Assembly (NCBI GenBank): GCA_964371945.1
Contig: CAYJPA010000117.1
Coordinates: forward strand, 1 to 12,504
Source of the DNA: CAYJPA01 sp964371945
GTDB lineage: Bacteria; Chloroflexota; Chloroflexia; Thermomicrobiales; UBA6265
DNA: 12,504 nucleotides
Direction of reading: 5' to 3'
In this document: piece after piece, positions 1 to 6,084 of the stretch
Position numbering within the stretch: position 1 is the stretch's first letter
Layout: each line of letters opens with the position of its first letter
Notes under the pieces: model-generated
What the model was told of the DNA's origin: nothing
The model's database searches: none
The model's input: only the letters and a program-made list of their open reading frames with translations
Made by a program: the position numbers and the translations under genes

Positions 1-152
1 ATCCTCGCCGCCAACTCGGCGATCGTCGCGCGCTGACTCGCCACCTCCGCCTCCAACGCGGCCACGCGCCGCTCCCGCTCGGCCAGCGCCTCGCGGTGGG
101 CCAAGACCAAGGTGATCAGATCGTCGCGGCTGGCATGATACAGATCAAGCAT
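1..152 (-). CDS. IS66-family transposase, N-terminal part (runs off left edge)
   Basis: Reading the minus strand from ATG 152-150 gives MLDLYHASRDDLITLVLAHR and then a heptad-rich stretch with AERERRVAALEAEVASQRATI. This is 50 codons, open to the window edge. A short N-terminal segment followed by a leucine/alanine/glutamate coiled coil is typical of the N-terminus of IS66-type transposases (TnpC), which precedes the zinc-binding and DDE domains. Those domains are outside the window, so the family call rests on the coiled-coil region alone. The frame is closed upstream by a stop at 200-198. No strong Shine-Dalgarno is visible, so the start is the first in-frame ATG. The 66 bases beyond it would be the left end of the element. 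An unrelated coiled-coil protein is possible but less likely next to a truncated host gene. Confidence 0.6.
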   Translation of the reverse strand, partial: MLDLYHASRDDLITLVLAHREALAERERRVAALEAEVASQRATIAELAAR

Positions 153-215
153 GGCGCTATCGTAGCCACTGCCGCGCGCTGTGACAACATGACACCCTCA
201 AGTCTGAACAGATAC
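1..215 (-). mobile_element. Left end of an IS66-like insertion (partial)
   Basis: The segment holds the transposase 5' end plus a short non-coding leader. Read on the minus strand, a terminal sequence beginning GTATCTGTTCAGACTTGAGG starts near position 215. IS66-type ends usually begin with GTA, so this is a plausible terminus. The plus-strand gene remnant resumes almost immediately after it. The other end and the target duplication (8 bp is usual for the family) are outside the window, so the exact boundary is an inference. Confidence 0.35.
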
Positions 216-218
216 TCA

Positions 219-341
219 ATGGACACGTTGATGCGGATGCAAAACAGCTACGATATCGCGCAGGCCCGCGGCCGCTCAGGCGAAATCGAAATTGAACCGT
301 TCACACGCGCTCGCCTCAAACCCACGACTCTACCGGCATAA
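219..341 (+). pseudogene. Possible HigA-type antitoxin C-terminal remnant
   Basis: The open frame ending at TAA 339-341 encodes MDTLMRMQNSYDIAQARGRS followed by GEIEIEPFTRARLKPTTLPA. The pattern L-x-x-Q-x-x-Y-D-[IL]-x-x-A-[RK] followed by E-I resembles the C-terminal helix of HigA-family XRE antitoxins, in which a W-x-x-LQ-x-x-YDL-x-x-A motif follows the helix-turn-helix. The N-terminal helix-turn-helix is absent: upstream sequence is the IS66-like leader, and the frame there reads as unrelated residues. I infer that the insertion replaced the first half of the gene. The piece is too short to function as an antitoxin and no HigB toxin is visible. It could also be chance coding potential; the call rests on about 20 residues. 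Confidence 0.4.
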
Positions 342-461
342 GCGGTACAGATCGCAAACTCGTTTGTGAGCTCGCGCTTGTCTTCTCGTGTGTTTCAGAA
401 TGAACTGGCGCGGCCGGGACAATCTGTCCGAATGCCAATTAATCTGAAAACTTGGACTCGT

Positions 462-680
462 TCAGTCACGCTTGCGCTGCCGCAAAGAATGGTCGAATTC
501 GGGTGAATCAGTATCCAGCAACCCCGAGTCGTCCTCCATCGCGTCATGGCTCTGCTCGTCTGACGGAACGCCGTCATCGACATACTCGTCGTCATCGACT
601 TCGGGCACGATAATCGGTACTCCGACGCCTTGCGCCGCGGGAAGAATCGGAGCATCGAGGTTGCGGTCCCGGTCAGACAT
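462..680 (-). CDS. Small highly acidic hypothetical protein (72 aa)
   Basis: ATG 680-678 is preceded by AAAGGTGG with a 7-nt spacer, which decides this start over an in-frame codon at 698. The product begins MSDRDRNLDAPILPAAQGVG, continues with a hydrophobic patch (VPIIVPEV), then an Asp/Glu-rich run (DDDEYVDDG, DEQSHDAMEDDSG), and ends in a basic tail (RQRKRD). I count 16 Asp and 5 Glu in 72 residues, so it is strongly negative and probably disordered. There is no signal peptide, membrane segment or recognisable domain. It lies 115 bp downstream of the cupin gene on the same strand and has its own candidate -10 box, so it could be read alone or with that gene. I do not recognise it; a linker-like or charge-based binding protein is imaginable but not supported. 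Confidence 0.55.
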   Translation of the reverse strand: MSDRDRNLDAPILPAAQGVGVPIIVPEVDDDEYVDDGVPSDEQSHDAMEDDSGLLDTDSPEFDHSLRQRKRD

Positions 681-730
681 AGCCAGTCCACCTTTCACGA
701 AATGCGCGAGCGAAACAACTCGCGAGTAGC

Positions 731-736
731 ACTATA
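731..736 (-). promoter_or_regulatory. Candidate -10 element (TATAGT) for the acidic gene
   Basis: Read on the minus strand, TATAGT (5 of 6 to TATAAT) lies about 50 nt before the start codon of the acidic protein. It sits in a small palindrome GCACT-ATAG-AGTGC. No good -35 hexamer is found 16-18 nt further upstream, so the call is weak. A second inverted repeat, CGCGAG with CTCGCG around an 8-nt loop, lies between it and the gene. Confidence 0.3.
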
Positions 737-795
737 GAGTGCACGATCCGATCCACGTCGTCGCCCTTCGAAGTTCCAGTAAGCCAGGTTGTTCG

Positions 796-1380
796 TCATC
801 GAGCCATGCTGACACCTTCGACCTCTTCACACCGGCCTTCGCCAACGTCGAAGATGCGGCGGCGCTGACGCTTGAGATCGGCCCCGAGTACATGAACCGA
901 AAGACCAGGCTCATCCGAAACGACCTCGATCCGGTGAATGTCATGCGGCGGCAGAAGGGGATAGGTCGCCCCATGGGTCAGCACCTCGTCTGCCGTTTCG
1001 GTGATCGTGCATTGTCCCGGGACCGAGCCGTCGTCGTCGCCGTGATACCGAGTCGTGCGCTGTTTCCCTGAATAGACTCCGATGATGCCCCAGGTAACAT
1101 GATCGTGAACGGATGTCGGGTAGTCGGGGCTGAAAAGCACACTGTAGATATGAAGATCGGTTTCCGGATTACGATAGTAAAGGAAACCGGGGCGACCGCT
1201 GCCGGTGATGGTGGCGTATTGCGGATCCTCCCAGCCGGGCCCGTCCAACGCGCGACGAAGAAGCGGTTCCAATTCATGGACGGCCGCCTCGCGATCCCGC
1301 ACCCCGCCCGGTTTTTCCATGATCCGCTTTGCGTCCGTGATGAACTCCGCCACCCCGTACGTCGAGCCATTGTTTGTCAT
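796..1380 (-). CDS. Cysteine dioxygenase-type cupin (thiol dioxygenase-like), 194 aa
   Basis: This is a predicted cytosolic, mononuclear iron dioxygenase that would oxidise a thiol such as cysteine or 3-mercaptopropionate to its sulfinate. The cupin fold is visible as SVHDHVTWGIIGVYSG, giving His92 and His94, and PHDIHRIE, giving His149; these match the three-histidine iron site of the CDO family. The position equivalent to the Cys of the mammalian Cys-Tyr crosslink appears to be Gly, as is usual in bacteria. The length of 194 fits the family. ATG 1380 is chosen because GGAG (1393-1390) lies 9 nt before it; an in-frame TTG at 1395 would add five residues and has no site. It is transcribed divergently from the FemAB-like gene, with the acidic gene downstream. 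The substrate cannot be told from the sequence, and the protein could be a related cupin with another substrate. Confidence 0.8.
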   Translation of the reverse strand: MTNNGSTYGVAEFITDAKRIMEKPGGVRDREAAVHELEPLLRRALDGPGWEDPQYATITGSGRPGFLYYRNPETDLHIYSVLFSPDYPTSVHDHVTWGIIGVYSGKQRTTRYHGDDDGSVPGQCTITETADEVLTHGATYPLLPPHDIHRIEVVSDEPGLSVHVLGADLKRQRRRIFDVGEGRCEEVEGVSMAR

Positions 1381-1627
1381 TGTTGTCGTCTCCAATGCTC
1401 GTCCGTAATGCCGATCTCTCCCGAGATGATAACCCGGCCATCCTCGCCTCTTTCATCGGTCTGGATTTCATTGAGGTGAGAGCGACATCCGTACTGAAAT
1501 CCCGCTCTTTTTGGCTATGGCCGGTCCTGGCCGGCGCGTCTAAAGTGAGCCTATCTGGTTCAGAGACGGTATTTCCTTCCATGCCTGTTGGAAATCCTCG
1601 CGACAAAACGAAATCGGAGGCGAGAAC
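1381..1627. promoter_or_regulatory. Divergent intergenic region between cupin and FemAB-like gene
   Basis: This 247-bp segment must hold the promoters of both divergent genes. I see no convincing -35/-10 pair. It contains a direct repeat of TGGCCGG separated by TCC near 1525-1541, whose GCCGG/CCGGC halves could form a 5-bp hairpin. At the right end GGAGG (1616-1620) serves the GTG start at 1628. Nothing else is recognised. Confidence 0.4.
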
Positions 1628-2707
1628 GTGGCAGGGGAACTATCGGAGCTCAAATTCAAGCAGATCGCGTGGGAGAGCGTCGATTGGGCGGCAGTCCCTG
1701 ACTACCCCGATCGCAATCAATTTCAATCCAAGGCATGGCTCGAGTTCCTGGCCGAGGTTCAGGATGCCGAACCGATCATCGCGATCCTCTCCCACGGAGA
1801 CGAGGAGCTCGGGCGTTTTTCCGGGTTGATCGTCCGCCGGATGGGTTTGAAGTTCCTTGGCAGTCCGCTACCTGGTTGGACCACACCCTACATGGGATTC
1901 AACGTCAGTCCGCGGGTGCCCCGGCGTTTAGCGGCGGAGGCACTGCTCGAATTCGCATTCAAGGAGCTTGGCTGCATCCATCTGGAGCTGCGCGACCGCT
2001 GGCTGGTCGAAGCGGATGTTGCCGGGCTCGGATTCGCGCTGCGCCACGATGTCGGTTACGACGACCGGACGTTCGAAATCGATCTCACGCAAACCGAGGA
2101 AGCCATCTTTGGCCGCATGGACAGCGCCTGTCGCCGTTGCATTCGTCAGGGCGAAAAGCGGGGCGTGGTTATCGAGGAAGCGACCGACCCGGCGTTCGCC
2201 GGCGAGTTCTACGCTCAACTGAGCGATGTCTTCGTGCGCCAGGGCCTGGTGCCGACCTACACCGTCGAACGGGTGCGGACCCTGATTCGTCATCTCCAGC
2301 CGGCAAGCGAGCTATTGATGTTGAGGGCGAAGAATGCCGATGGGCTATGCATCGCGACCGGGATCTACCCTGGCGCCGGCAGCACCGCGCTCTTTTGGGG
2401 CGGCGCGAGCTTGAAAGAGCACCAGAATCTGCGGCCGAACGAGGCGCTTCACTGGTACGCGATGCGCTATTGGAAGGCACGTGGCATCGCCCGCTACGAT
2501 CTCGGCGGTTACATGGACTACAAGCTGAAGTACGGCGGCGAAGAAGTTGCGATCCCCGGATTCCGGAGATCGCGCTCCTCGGTGATCGCCGCCGCGCGGT
2601 CGCTCGCGCCGCGGGGAATGCGAGCCAAGCAGATGGTGCTCGGGCGCGTGCACCGTGGACGGATCGCTCCGGCGTCCGAGCCCGTTCTCGTCTCCCACGC
2701 CGGCTGA
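1628..2707 (+). CDS. FemAB/BioF2-like acyltransferase (GNAT-fold), 359 aa
   Basis: The product resembles the FemAB-related family with a GNAT-type transferase domain (the Acetyltransf_6/BioF2-like group), often found near cell-wall or exopolysaccharide genes. Supporting features are an N-terminal QSKAWLEFL segment like the family start, a central block with RMDSACRRCIRQGEKRGV typical of the stretch before the second GNAT fold, GIYPGAGSTALFWGGAS, and the C-terminal signature RYDLGGYMDYKLKYGGEEV (about residues 289-307), which matches the family's D-x-G-G-x-x-x-x-K-x-x-G pattern. The last 45 residues are basic and variable. The start is GTG 1628 with GGAGG seven bases upstream. The gene is followed after 17 nt by a GNAT gene, so the two are probably co-transcribed. 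Length is normal. The acceptor is unknown: a cell-wall peptide, lipid or polysaccharide is possible. Confidence 0.8.
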   Translation: MAGELSELKFKQIAWESVDWAAVPDYPDRNQFQSKAWLEFLAEVQDAEPIIAILSHGDEELGRFSGLIVRRMGLKFLGSPLPGWTTPYMGFNVSPRVPRRLAAEALLEFAFKELGCIHLELRDRWLVEADVAGLGFALRHDVGYDDRTFEIDLTQTEEAIFGRMDSACRRCIRQGEKRGVVIEEATDPAFAGEFYAQLSDVFVRQGLVPTYTVERVRTLIRHLQPASELLMLRAKNADGLCIATGIYPGAGSTALFWGGASLKEHQNLRPNEALHWYAMRYWKARGIARYDLGGYMDYKLKYGGEEVAIPGFRRSRSSVIAAARSLAPRGMRAKQMVLGRVHRGRIAPASEPVLVSHAG

Positions 2708-2724
2708 CCGAAAGGAGCAATTCA

Positions 2725-3417
2725 ATGGCCGTCATCCGTCGAATTCAAGACACCGCGCAACTGCTCCGCTCCGGCGAGTGGGAGGATCTCTGGAAGGCCG
2801 GGCGGACGCATTTGCACTCGGAATCGAAGGCATTCGGACTCCGCCGCGATCTCACGATTCCGTTTCCCGCGCCGGATGCGGCGCTTCCCATTACCGTCCG
2901 TCCCATCCAAGAGAGCGATGTCGCCACACTGCTCGAGGCAGGGCGTGACGAGCTTTCCGGCGAAGCGCAGCGCGAGCGTGCGATTCGCATGCGAATGATC
3001 GAAGCGAAGTTGCCGACCTGCTATGTGGCGGTAACTGCCGAGAATGTGCCGTGCTACATGCAATGGTTGATCGGATCGGACGACAACGATCGGATTCACG
3101 AGATCTTCGGAGATCGATTCCCGCGATTGGCCGCTGACGAGATGCTCCTGGAGGGCGCGTTCACGCTCGAGGCGTGGCGCGGCAAGAAGATCATGGCCGC
3201 CGCGATGGCGCGGATCGCGGAGCACGCGACCATTCACGGTGCTCAGTGGGTAATCACATTCGTCGGGGCTGACAATGTTCCGTCGATGAAGGGGTGCAAA
3301 CGAGCCGGCTTCGAACCGTACCTCGAGCGCACAGGCGTCTGGCGCCTTTTCTGGTGTCACTCGCGGTTCGGGCCGATAACAGACACGAGCAGTGAGCCAT
3401 TAGCCGCTAGCAACTAG
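2725..3417 (+). CDS. GNAT-family N-acetyltransferase, 230 aa
   Basis: ATG 2725 is preceded by AAAGGAG with a 7-nt spacer. The first 50 residues (MAVIRRIQDTAQLLRSGEWE and following) form a helical extension. A GNAT domain follows: ITVRPIQESDVATLLEA is the first strand and helix, EGAFTLEAWRGKKIMAAAMA is the acetyl-CoA pyrophosphate-binding region in a degenerate Q/R-x-x-G-x-G/A form, and FVGADNVPSMKGCKRAGFEP is the classical N-x-x-S-x-x-x-x-x-x-x-G-F end of the fold. Acyl-CoA-dependent acylation of an unknown small molecule or peptide is expected. It follows the FemAB-like gene closely, and the two may modify the same envelope component; this is inference. The last codons (LAASN) and the TAG stop are encoded by a 7-bp tandem-repeat array, so the C-terminus may have been changed by the repeat. 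Confidence 0.8.
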   Translation: MAVIRRIQDTAQLLRSGEWEDLWKAGRTHLHSESKAFGLRRDLTIPFPAPDAALPITVRPIQESDVATLLEAGRDELSGEAQRERAIRMRMIEAKLPTCYVAVTAENVPCYMQWLIGSDDNDRIHEIFGDRFPRLAADEMLLEGAFTLEAWRGKKIMAAAMARIAEHATIHGAQWVITFVGADNVPSMKGCKRAGFEPYLERTGVWRLFWCHSRFGPITDTSSEPLAASN

Positions 3418-3448
3418 CTGCAAGCCGCAAGCCGCAAGCCGCAACGGC
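3393..3448 (+). repeat. Heptad (7-bp) tandem repeat array across the GNAT stop codon
   Basis: Eight consecutive 7-bp units follow in strict register. They begin with TGAGCCA (3393) and TTAGCCG (3400), pass through CTAGCAA and CTAGCTG, continue as three identical CAAGCCG units (3421-3441), and close with a degenerate unit. The consensus is C[TA]AGCCG. The GNAT stop TAG (3415-3417) lies in the CTAGCTG unit. GCTAG-CAA-CTAGC within the array can fold into a short hairpin, so it could act as a transcript end. The same unit family appears in inverted orientation at 6047-6084. Confidence 0.85.
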
Positions 3449-3512
3449 GATTGTGCGCACATATTCGAAGGGCGCGGCCCGGTGTGGCTGCCTTCCGCCG
3501 CGTTTGTAAATT

Positions 3513-3532
3513 CCGGTCTATGAGTAGACCGG
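3513..3532. repeat. Perfect 8-bp stem, 4-nt loop inverted repeat
   Basis: CCGGTCTA-TGAG-TAGACCGG is a perfect hairpin. It has no following T-run, so an ordinary intrinsic terminator is unlikely. It lies just inside the presumed IS21 end and could shield istA from outside transcription or be part of the transposase-binding end; both are inference. Confidence 0.7.
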
Positions 3533-3610
3533 TGAAGTGAAGAAGTCGGTCCAAAAGTGGGCCACCTTGCCGTCATCCAGGAGACCCCAATCGACGGTTG
3601 GGGGGAAAGG

Positions 3611-3799
3611 ATGTTGCGGCAGATGGAACGTAGTACTGTGCAGGTCATGGCTAAGCGCGGCGAGAGCCAGCGGCAGATTGCCCGGGAGTTGGGGCGCGGT
3701 CGCACCACCATCGCGCGGGTGCTGCAGGGGCCGGTCGAGCGGCCACCGACGAAACGACGGCGGCGGTCGAGGGTCGAAGGCAAGACCCGGAGCGCGTAG
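3611..3799 (+). pseudogene. Truncated IS21 transposase (IstA-like), N-terminal helix-turn-helix only
   Basis: The frame encodes MLRQMERSTVQVMAKRGESQ, then RQIARELGRGRTTIARVLQG and a basic stretch PTKRRRRSRVEG before a stop at 3797-3799. A start with a mobile helix, the Q-R-Q-I-A-R-E-L-G-x-x-R-T-T-I-x-R-x-L helix-turn-helix and a following K/R-rich segment ending in S-R-V match the first about 55 residues of IS21-type IstA. The family usually continues with D-P-Y and the DDE catalytic domain, here replaced by the unrelated residues EGKTRSA. The product would be 62 residues and cannot transpose. A GGGGGAAAGG stretch touches ATG 3611 and is 12 nt from ATG 3623, so neither start is ideal. A free-standing helix-turn-helix protein is a less likely reading. 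Confidence 0.65.
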
Positions 3800-3820
3800 G
3801 GTCGCAACACCGAGCGCTCG

Positions 3821-5289
3821 TCGATGCGCAAAACCCAAGTTCGGGTACGGCCGGGACTCGGACCCGAGGCTGCCAACCGTCGGGATTTGGCGTCCGGTCG
3901 AGCTCAGGCACCAGCGTTCCGCTGCGCTGGCGGGCGTCTATTTCACCACGGTCGATCTGACTCCCGAATGCGATCGCGCGGTCGTTTCGATCAAGGTCGA
4001 GACAGAGTGCTTCGCCGGCTCGGGCTCGCTCGTTGCCCGGATCACCTTGAGGCCGCCTGGATCGGACGTCGGGAAATCGGCGATTCGCCACGATCTCAAA
4101 CTCGCCGGCTTCGGTTCCGAGCTGAATGCCTCGGCTCACGTGATCATCGAACAACCGGCGCTTTGGTGGGCCCACGATCTGGACGAGCCGGCACGCTACA
4201 AGCCCGAGGCCTCATTGCGGGAAGGAGACGCCGAGATCGATCGTCTGGAGCAGCACGCCGGCATCCGCATGTTGAACCTTGGCGAATCGCCGGACACGGA
4301 AGTGCGCGGCACCCGCTTCTTCCGGTTCGTGCTCAACGCCGTGCCCGTTATTGCCCTCGGCGCGAACTGGATTCCGTGTGATAGCTTCATCGATTCCATT
4401 CTGGCTTCGCGCGACGAAATGTTGATCGGGGCCGCCCGCGACGCCGATATGACGATGCTTCGCATCTGGGGCGGCGGGATTTACGAGCATGAGCCCTTTT
4501 ACGACTCGTGCGGCCGCTTAGGTCTGCTCGTCTGGCAGGACTTCATCTTCGCCTGCGCCATGTATCCCGAGGGCGGTTCGGAGTATGTGGCCGAAGTGGA
4601 TGCCGAAGCGCGCTATCAAGTCCGGCGACTTCGAAATCACCCATCGATGGCGCCTTGGTGCGGCAACAACGAGAATCAATGGTTGCACGAGATATTTTAC
4701 AGGGACAACCCGAGCCCTCAGAAATATGGCGAGCTTTACTACAACCAGAACCTGCCGGCCGCGGTGCGGGAGCTCGATGGCAGTATCCCCTACTGCCCGG
4801 GCGGAGCATTCGGCTGCAGCGACCACAGCGATATGAAGCAGGGAAACCGCCACAACTGGAATGTCTGGCATGGGAACATCCCGGGCCAGTTCGGCGAAAA
4901 ACCGGTGAAGGATCAGAGCCCGGACGGCGTCTCATTCCTGCGCTATGCCGAGGATATGGGCACCGCTTCATCAGCGAGTTCGGAATGCACGCCGCACCGG
5001 TTCTGGAGACCTTGAAACGCTCCATTCCGCCGGATCAGCTCTACTTCCACGGTCCGGCCATGGATCGGCACAACAAGGAAATTCCGAAGAACAAGGGCGA
5101 TAACCTGATGCTCGACGTGACCGGGCTGCCCACCAATCTCGAAGAGAACATCGATGTCCCTCATGAAGGAACGCGCCTCAGCGATAATTTCTTCGATCTC
5201 GAGCCGGGCGAAGGCCGCGTCATCACGATTTCAAATGCGAATCATCCCCTGAGCTCCGCCAACGTTTCGGTCAGGTCGCGTAAAGCAAG
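3821..5289 (+). pseudogene. GH2 beta-mannosidase pseudogene (5' loss, two frameshifts, internal deletion)
   Basis: The ancestral enzyme would remove beta-mannose residues from oligosaccharides. Recognisable blocks run in order: RKTQ (3827-3838), then after a one-base shift FGYGRDSDPRLPTVGIWRPV, where the family usually has W-D-W-G-P-R-L-P-T; RGTRFFRFVLNAVPVIALGA and NWIPCDSF; MLRIWGGGIYEHEPFYDSCG; and APWCGNNENQW with the acid/base Glu at 4671-4673. The frame then changes near 4955-4963, after YAEDMG, to HRFISEFGMHAAP with the nucleophile Glu at 4976-4978. It continues through GPAMDRHNKEIPKNKGDN to NLEENID and jumps at about 5155-5162 to HEGTRLSDNFFDLEPGE, which is normally near the C-terminus. 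Roughly 480 of some 830 residues remain; the N-terminal sugar-binding domain and the region between nucleophile and C-terminus are missing. An IS21 scar replaces the 5' end. No active enzyme can be made. Confidence 0.85.
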
Positions 5290-5307
5290 AGCAAGGATGT
5301 ATGGTCG

Positions 5308-6012
5308 ATGGGAGCTGAGTTCTTCACATACACGGACGGCTCCCATCTCTGGTATGAGACCGCCGGCGAAGGTCCGGCGGTCGCGTTCTTACACGGCTTC
5401 ACGCTCGACCTGCGAATGTGGGACGACCAGTTTGTATCCTTCGCGACGCGTCATCGTGTGCTGCGGCACGACTTTCGTGGCTTTGGAGAATCCAAATCTC
5501 CGCCGCCTGGGGAGCCGTATGCGCACGCTGCCGATCTCATCGAGCTCCTCAGGTTCAATGGGATCGATCGGGTGGCGCTGGTCGGGCTCTCGTATGGCGG
5601 ATGGGCGGCGCTCGACTCCCTCATTCCGCTCGCGAGATCGCACGGGATCTCAGCCGCGAAGGCCGCCTGGGGAGATCACCCGTTCTTCGCCTGGTCGAAA
5701 AACAACGAGGAAGTGAAGGCCCGACTCGACGCCATGGTCGGTGATTACCCAGGGTGGCACTGGCTGAACGCCGACCCCAGATCGATCGACCGCCCAGTCC
5801 ACGAACGACTCGCCGAAATCGACGTTCCCACTCTGGTCGTTGCCGGCGAGCACGACATCCCCGACTTTCACATCATTGCTCGGATGCTCAGTGACGGCAT
5901 CCGGGGAGCGGAATCGGTTGTTCTTCCCGGCGCCGGCCACATGACGAATATGGACGCGCCAGAGTTGTTCAATGAAATCATGCTGAACTTCTTGCAGAGG
6001 TCTGAGCCCTAA
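5308..6012 (+). CDS. Alpha/beta-hydrolase with probable internal deletion, 234 aa
   Basis: The protein is a small alpha/beta-fold hydrolase of the kind acting on esters or lactones. Visible are the oxyanion block VAFLHGFTLDLRMWD (residues 25-39), DFRGFGES (55-62), the nucleophile elbow GLSYGGWAALD with Ser95, TLVVAGEHDIPDF with Asp183, and GAGHMTNMD with His211. All three catalytic residues are present. However, after AALDS104 the sequence passes directly to LIPLARSHGISAAKAAW. Family members have here about 35-45 more residues, including the P-x-R-V-x-x-L-V-L-V-D strand and the start of the cap. The reading frame is kept, so the protein may be made, but the core sheet would lack a strand and activity is doubtful. 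ATG 5308 has only a distant AAGGA. It lies 18 bp behind the mannosidase remnant and may once have shared its operon. Confidence 0.75.
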   Translation: MGAEFFTYTDGSHLWYETAGEGPAVAFLHGFTLDLRMWDDQFVSFATRHRVLRHDFRGFGESKSPPPGEPYAHAADLIELLRFNGIDRVALVGLSYGGWAALDSLIPLARSHGISAAKAAWGDHPFFAWSKNNEEVKARLDAMVGDYPGWHWLNADPRSIDRPVHERLAEIDVPTLVVAGEHDIPDFHIIARMLSDGIRGAESVVLPGAGHMTNMDAPELFNEIMLNFLQRSEP

Positions 6013-6046
6013 CGAAAAGCGCGCTATCCCCCCAATAGTCAAAGCT

Positions 6047-6084
6047 CCTAGCTGGCGGCTAGCGGCTAGCGGCTTATAGCTAGG
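6047..6084 (-). repeat. Second heptad array with inverted ends, across the aldolase stop codon
   Basis: Read on the minus strand, the units are CTAGCTA, TAAGCCG, CTAGCCG, CTAGCCG and CCAGCTA, the same family as at 3393-3448. The outer ends CCTAGCT (6047-6053) and AGCTAGG (6078-6084) are perfect inverted complements, so the array can fold into a hairpin in either transcript. The aldolase stop TAG (minus strand, 6082-6080) lies in the first unit. It sits between two convergent genes and may serve as a bidirectional transcript end, although no T-run follows. Confidence 0.8.

Larger units (their letters stand above)
3505..3799 (+). mobile_element. Truncated IS21-family left end
   Basis: The segment combines a terminus-like sequence starting TGTAAATTCCGG (3505), a subterminal GGTCCAAAAGTGGGCCACC block (3549-3567) of the type repeated at IS21-family ends, and the N-terminus of an IstA-like transposase. 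The element is cut off within istA, and the sequence continues directly into a mannosidase pseudogene. Neither the rest of istA nor istB is present. The left boundary is inferred from the TG start; the right boundary is near 3770-3780, where the IstA resemblance ends. Confidence 0.55.

Noticed and set aside
395..691. Minus-strand frame of 98 codons overlapping the acidic gene
   Set aside because: Composition (Thr, Arg, Ser, Met) looks like a frame-shifted shadow; the overlapping acidic frame has the ribosome-binding site.
1374..1829. Plus-strand frame of 151 codons across the divergent region
   Set aside because: It overlaps both the intergenic region and the start of the FemAB-like gene in another frame, and shows no family resemblance.
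1735..2724. Upstream extension of the GNAT reading frame
   Set aside because: The residues before ATG 2725 are Arg-rich nonsense in an alternative frame of the FemAB-like gene, and a good ribosome-binding site marks 2725 as the start.
2169..2735. Minus-strand Arg/Ser/Pro-rich frame of 188 codons
   Set aside because: Composition typical of an antisense shadow, fully covered by the FemAB-like gene.
3393..3448. CRISPR-like array
   Set aside because: Units are 7 bp with no spacers, so this is a simple tandem repeat.
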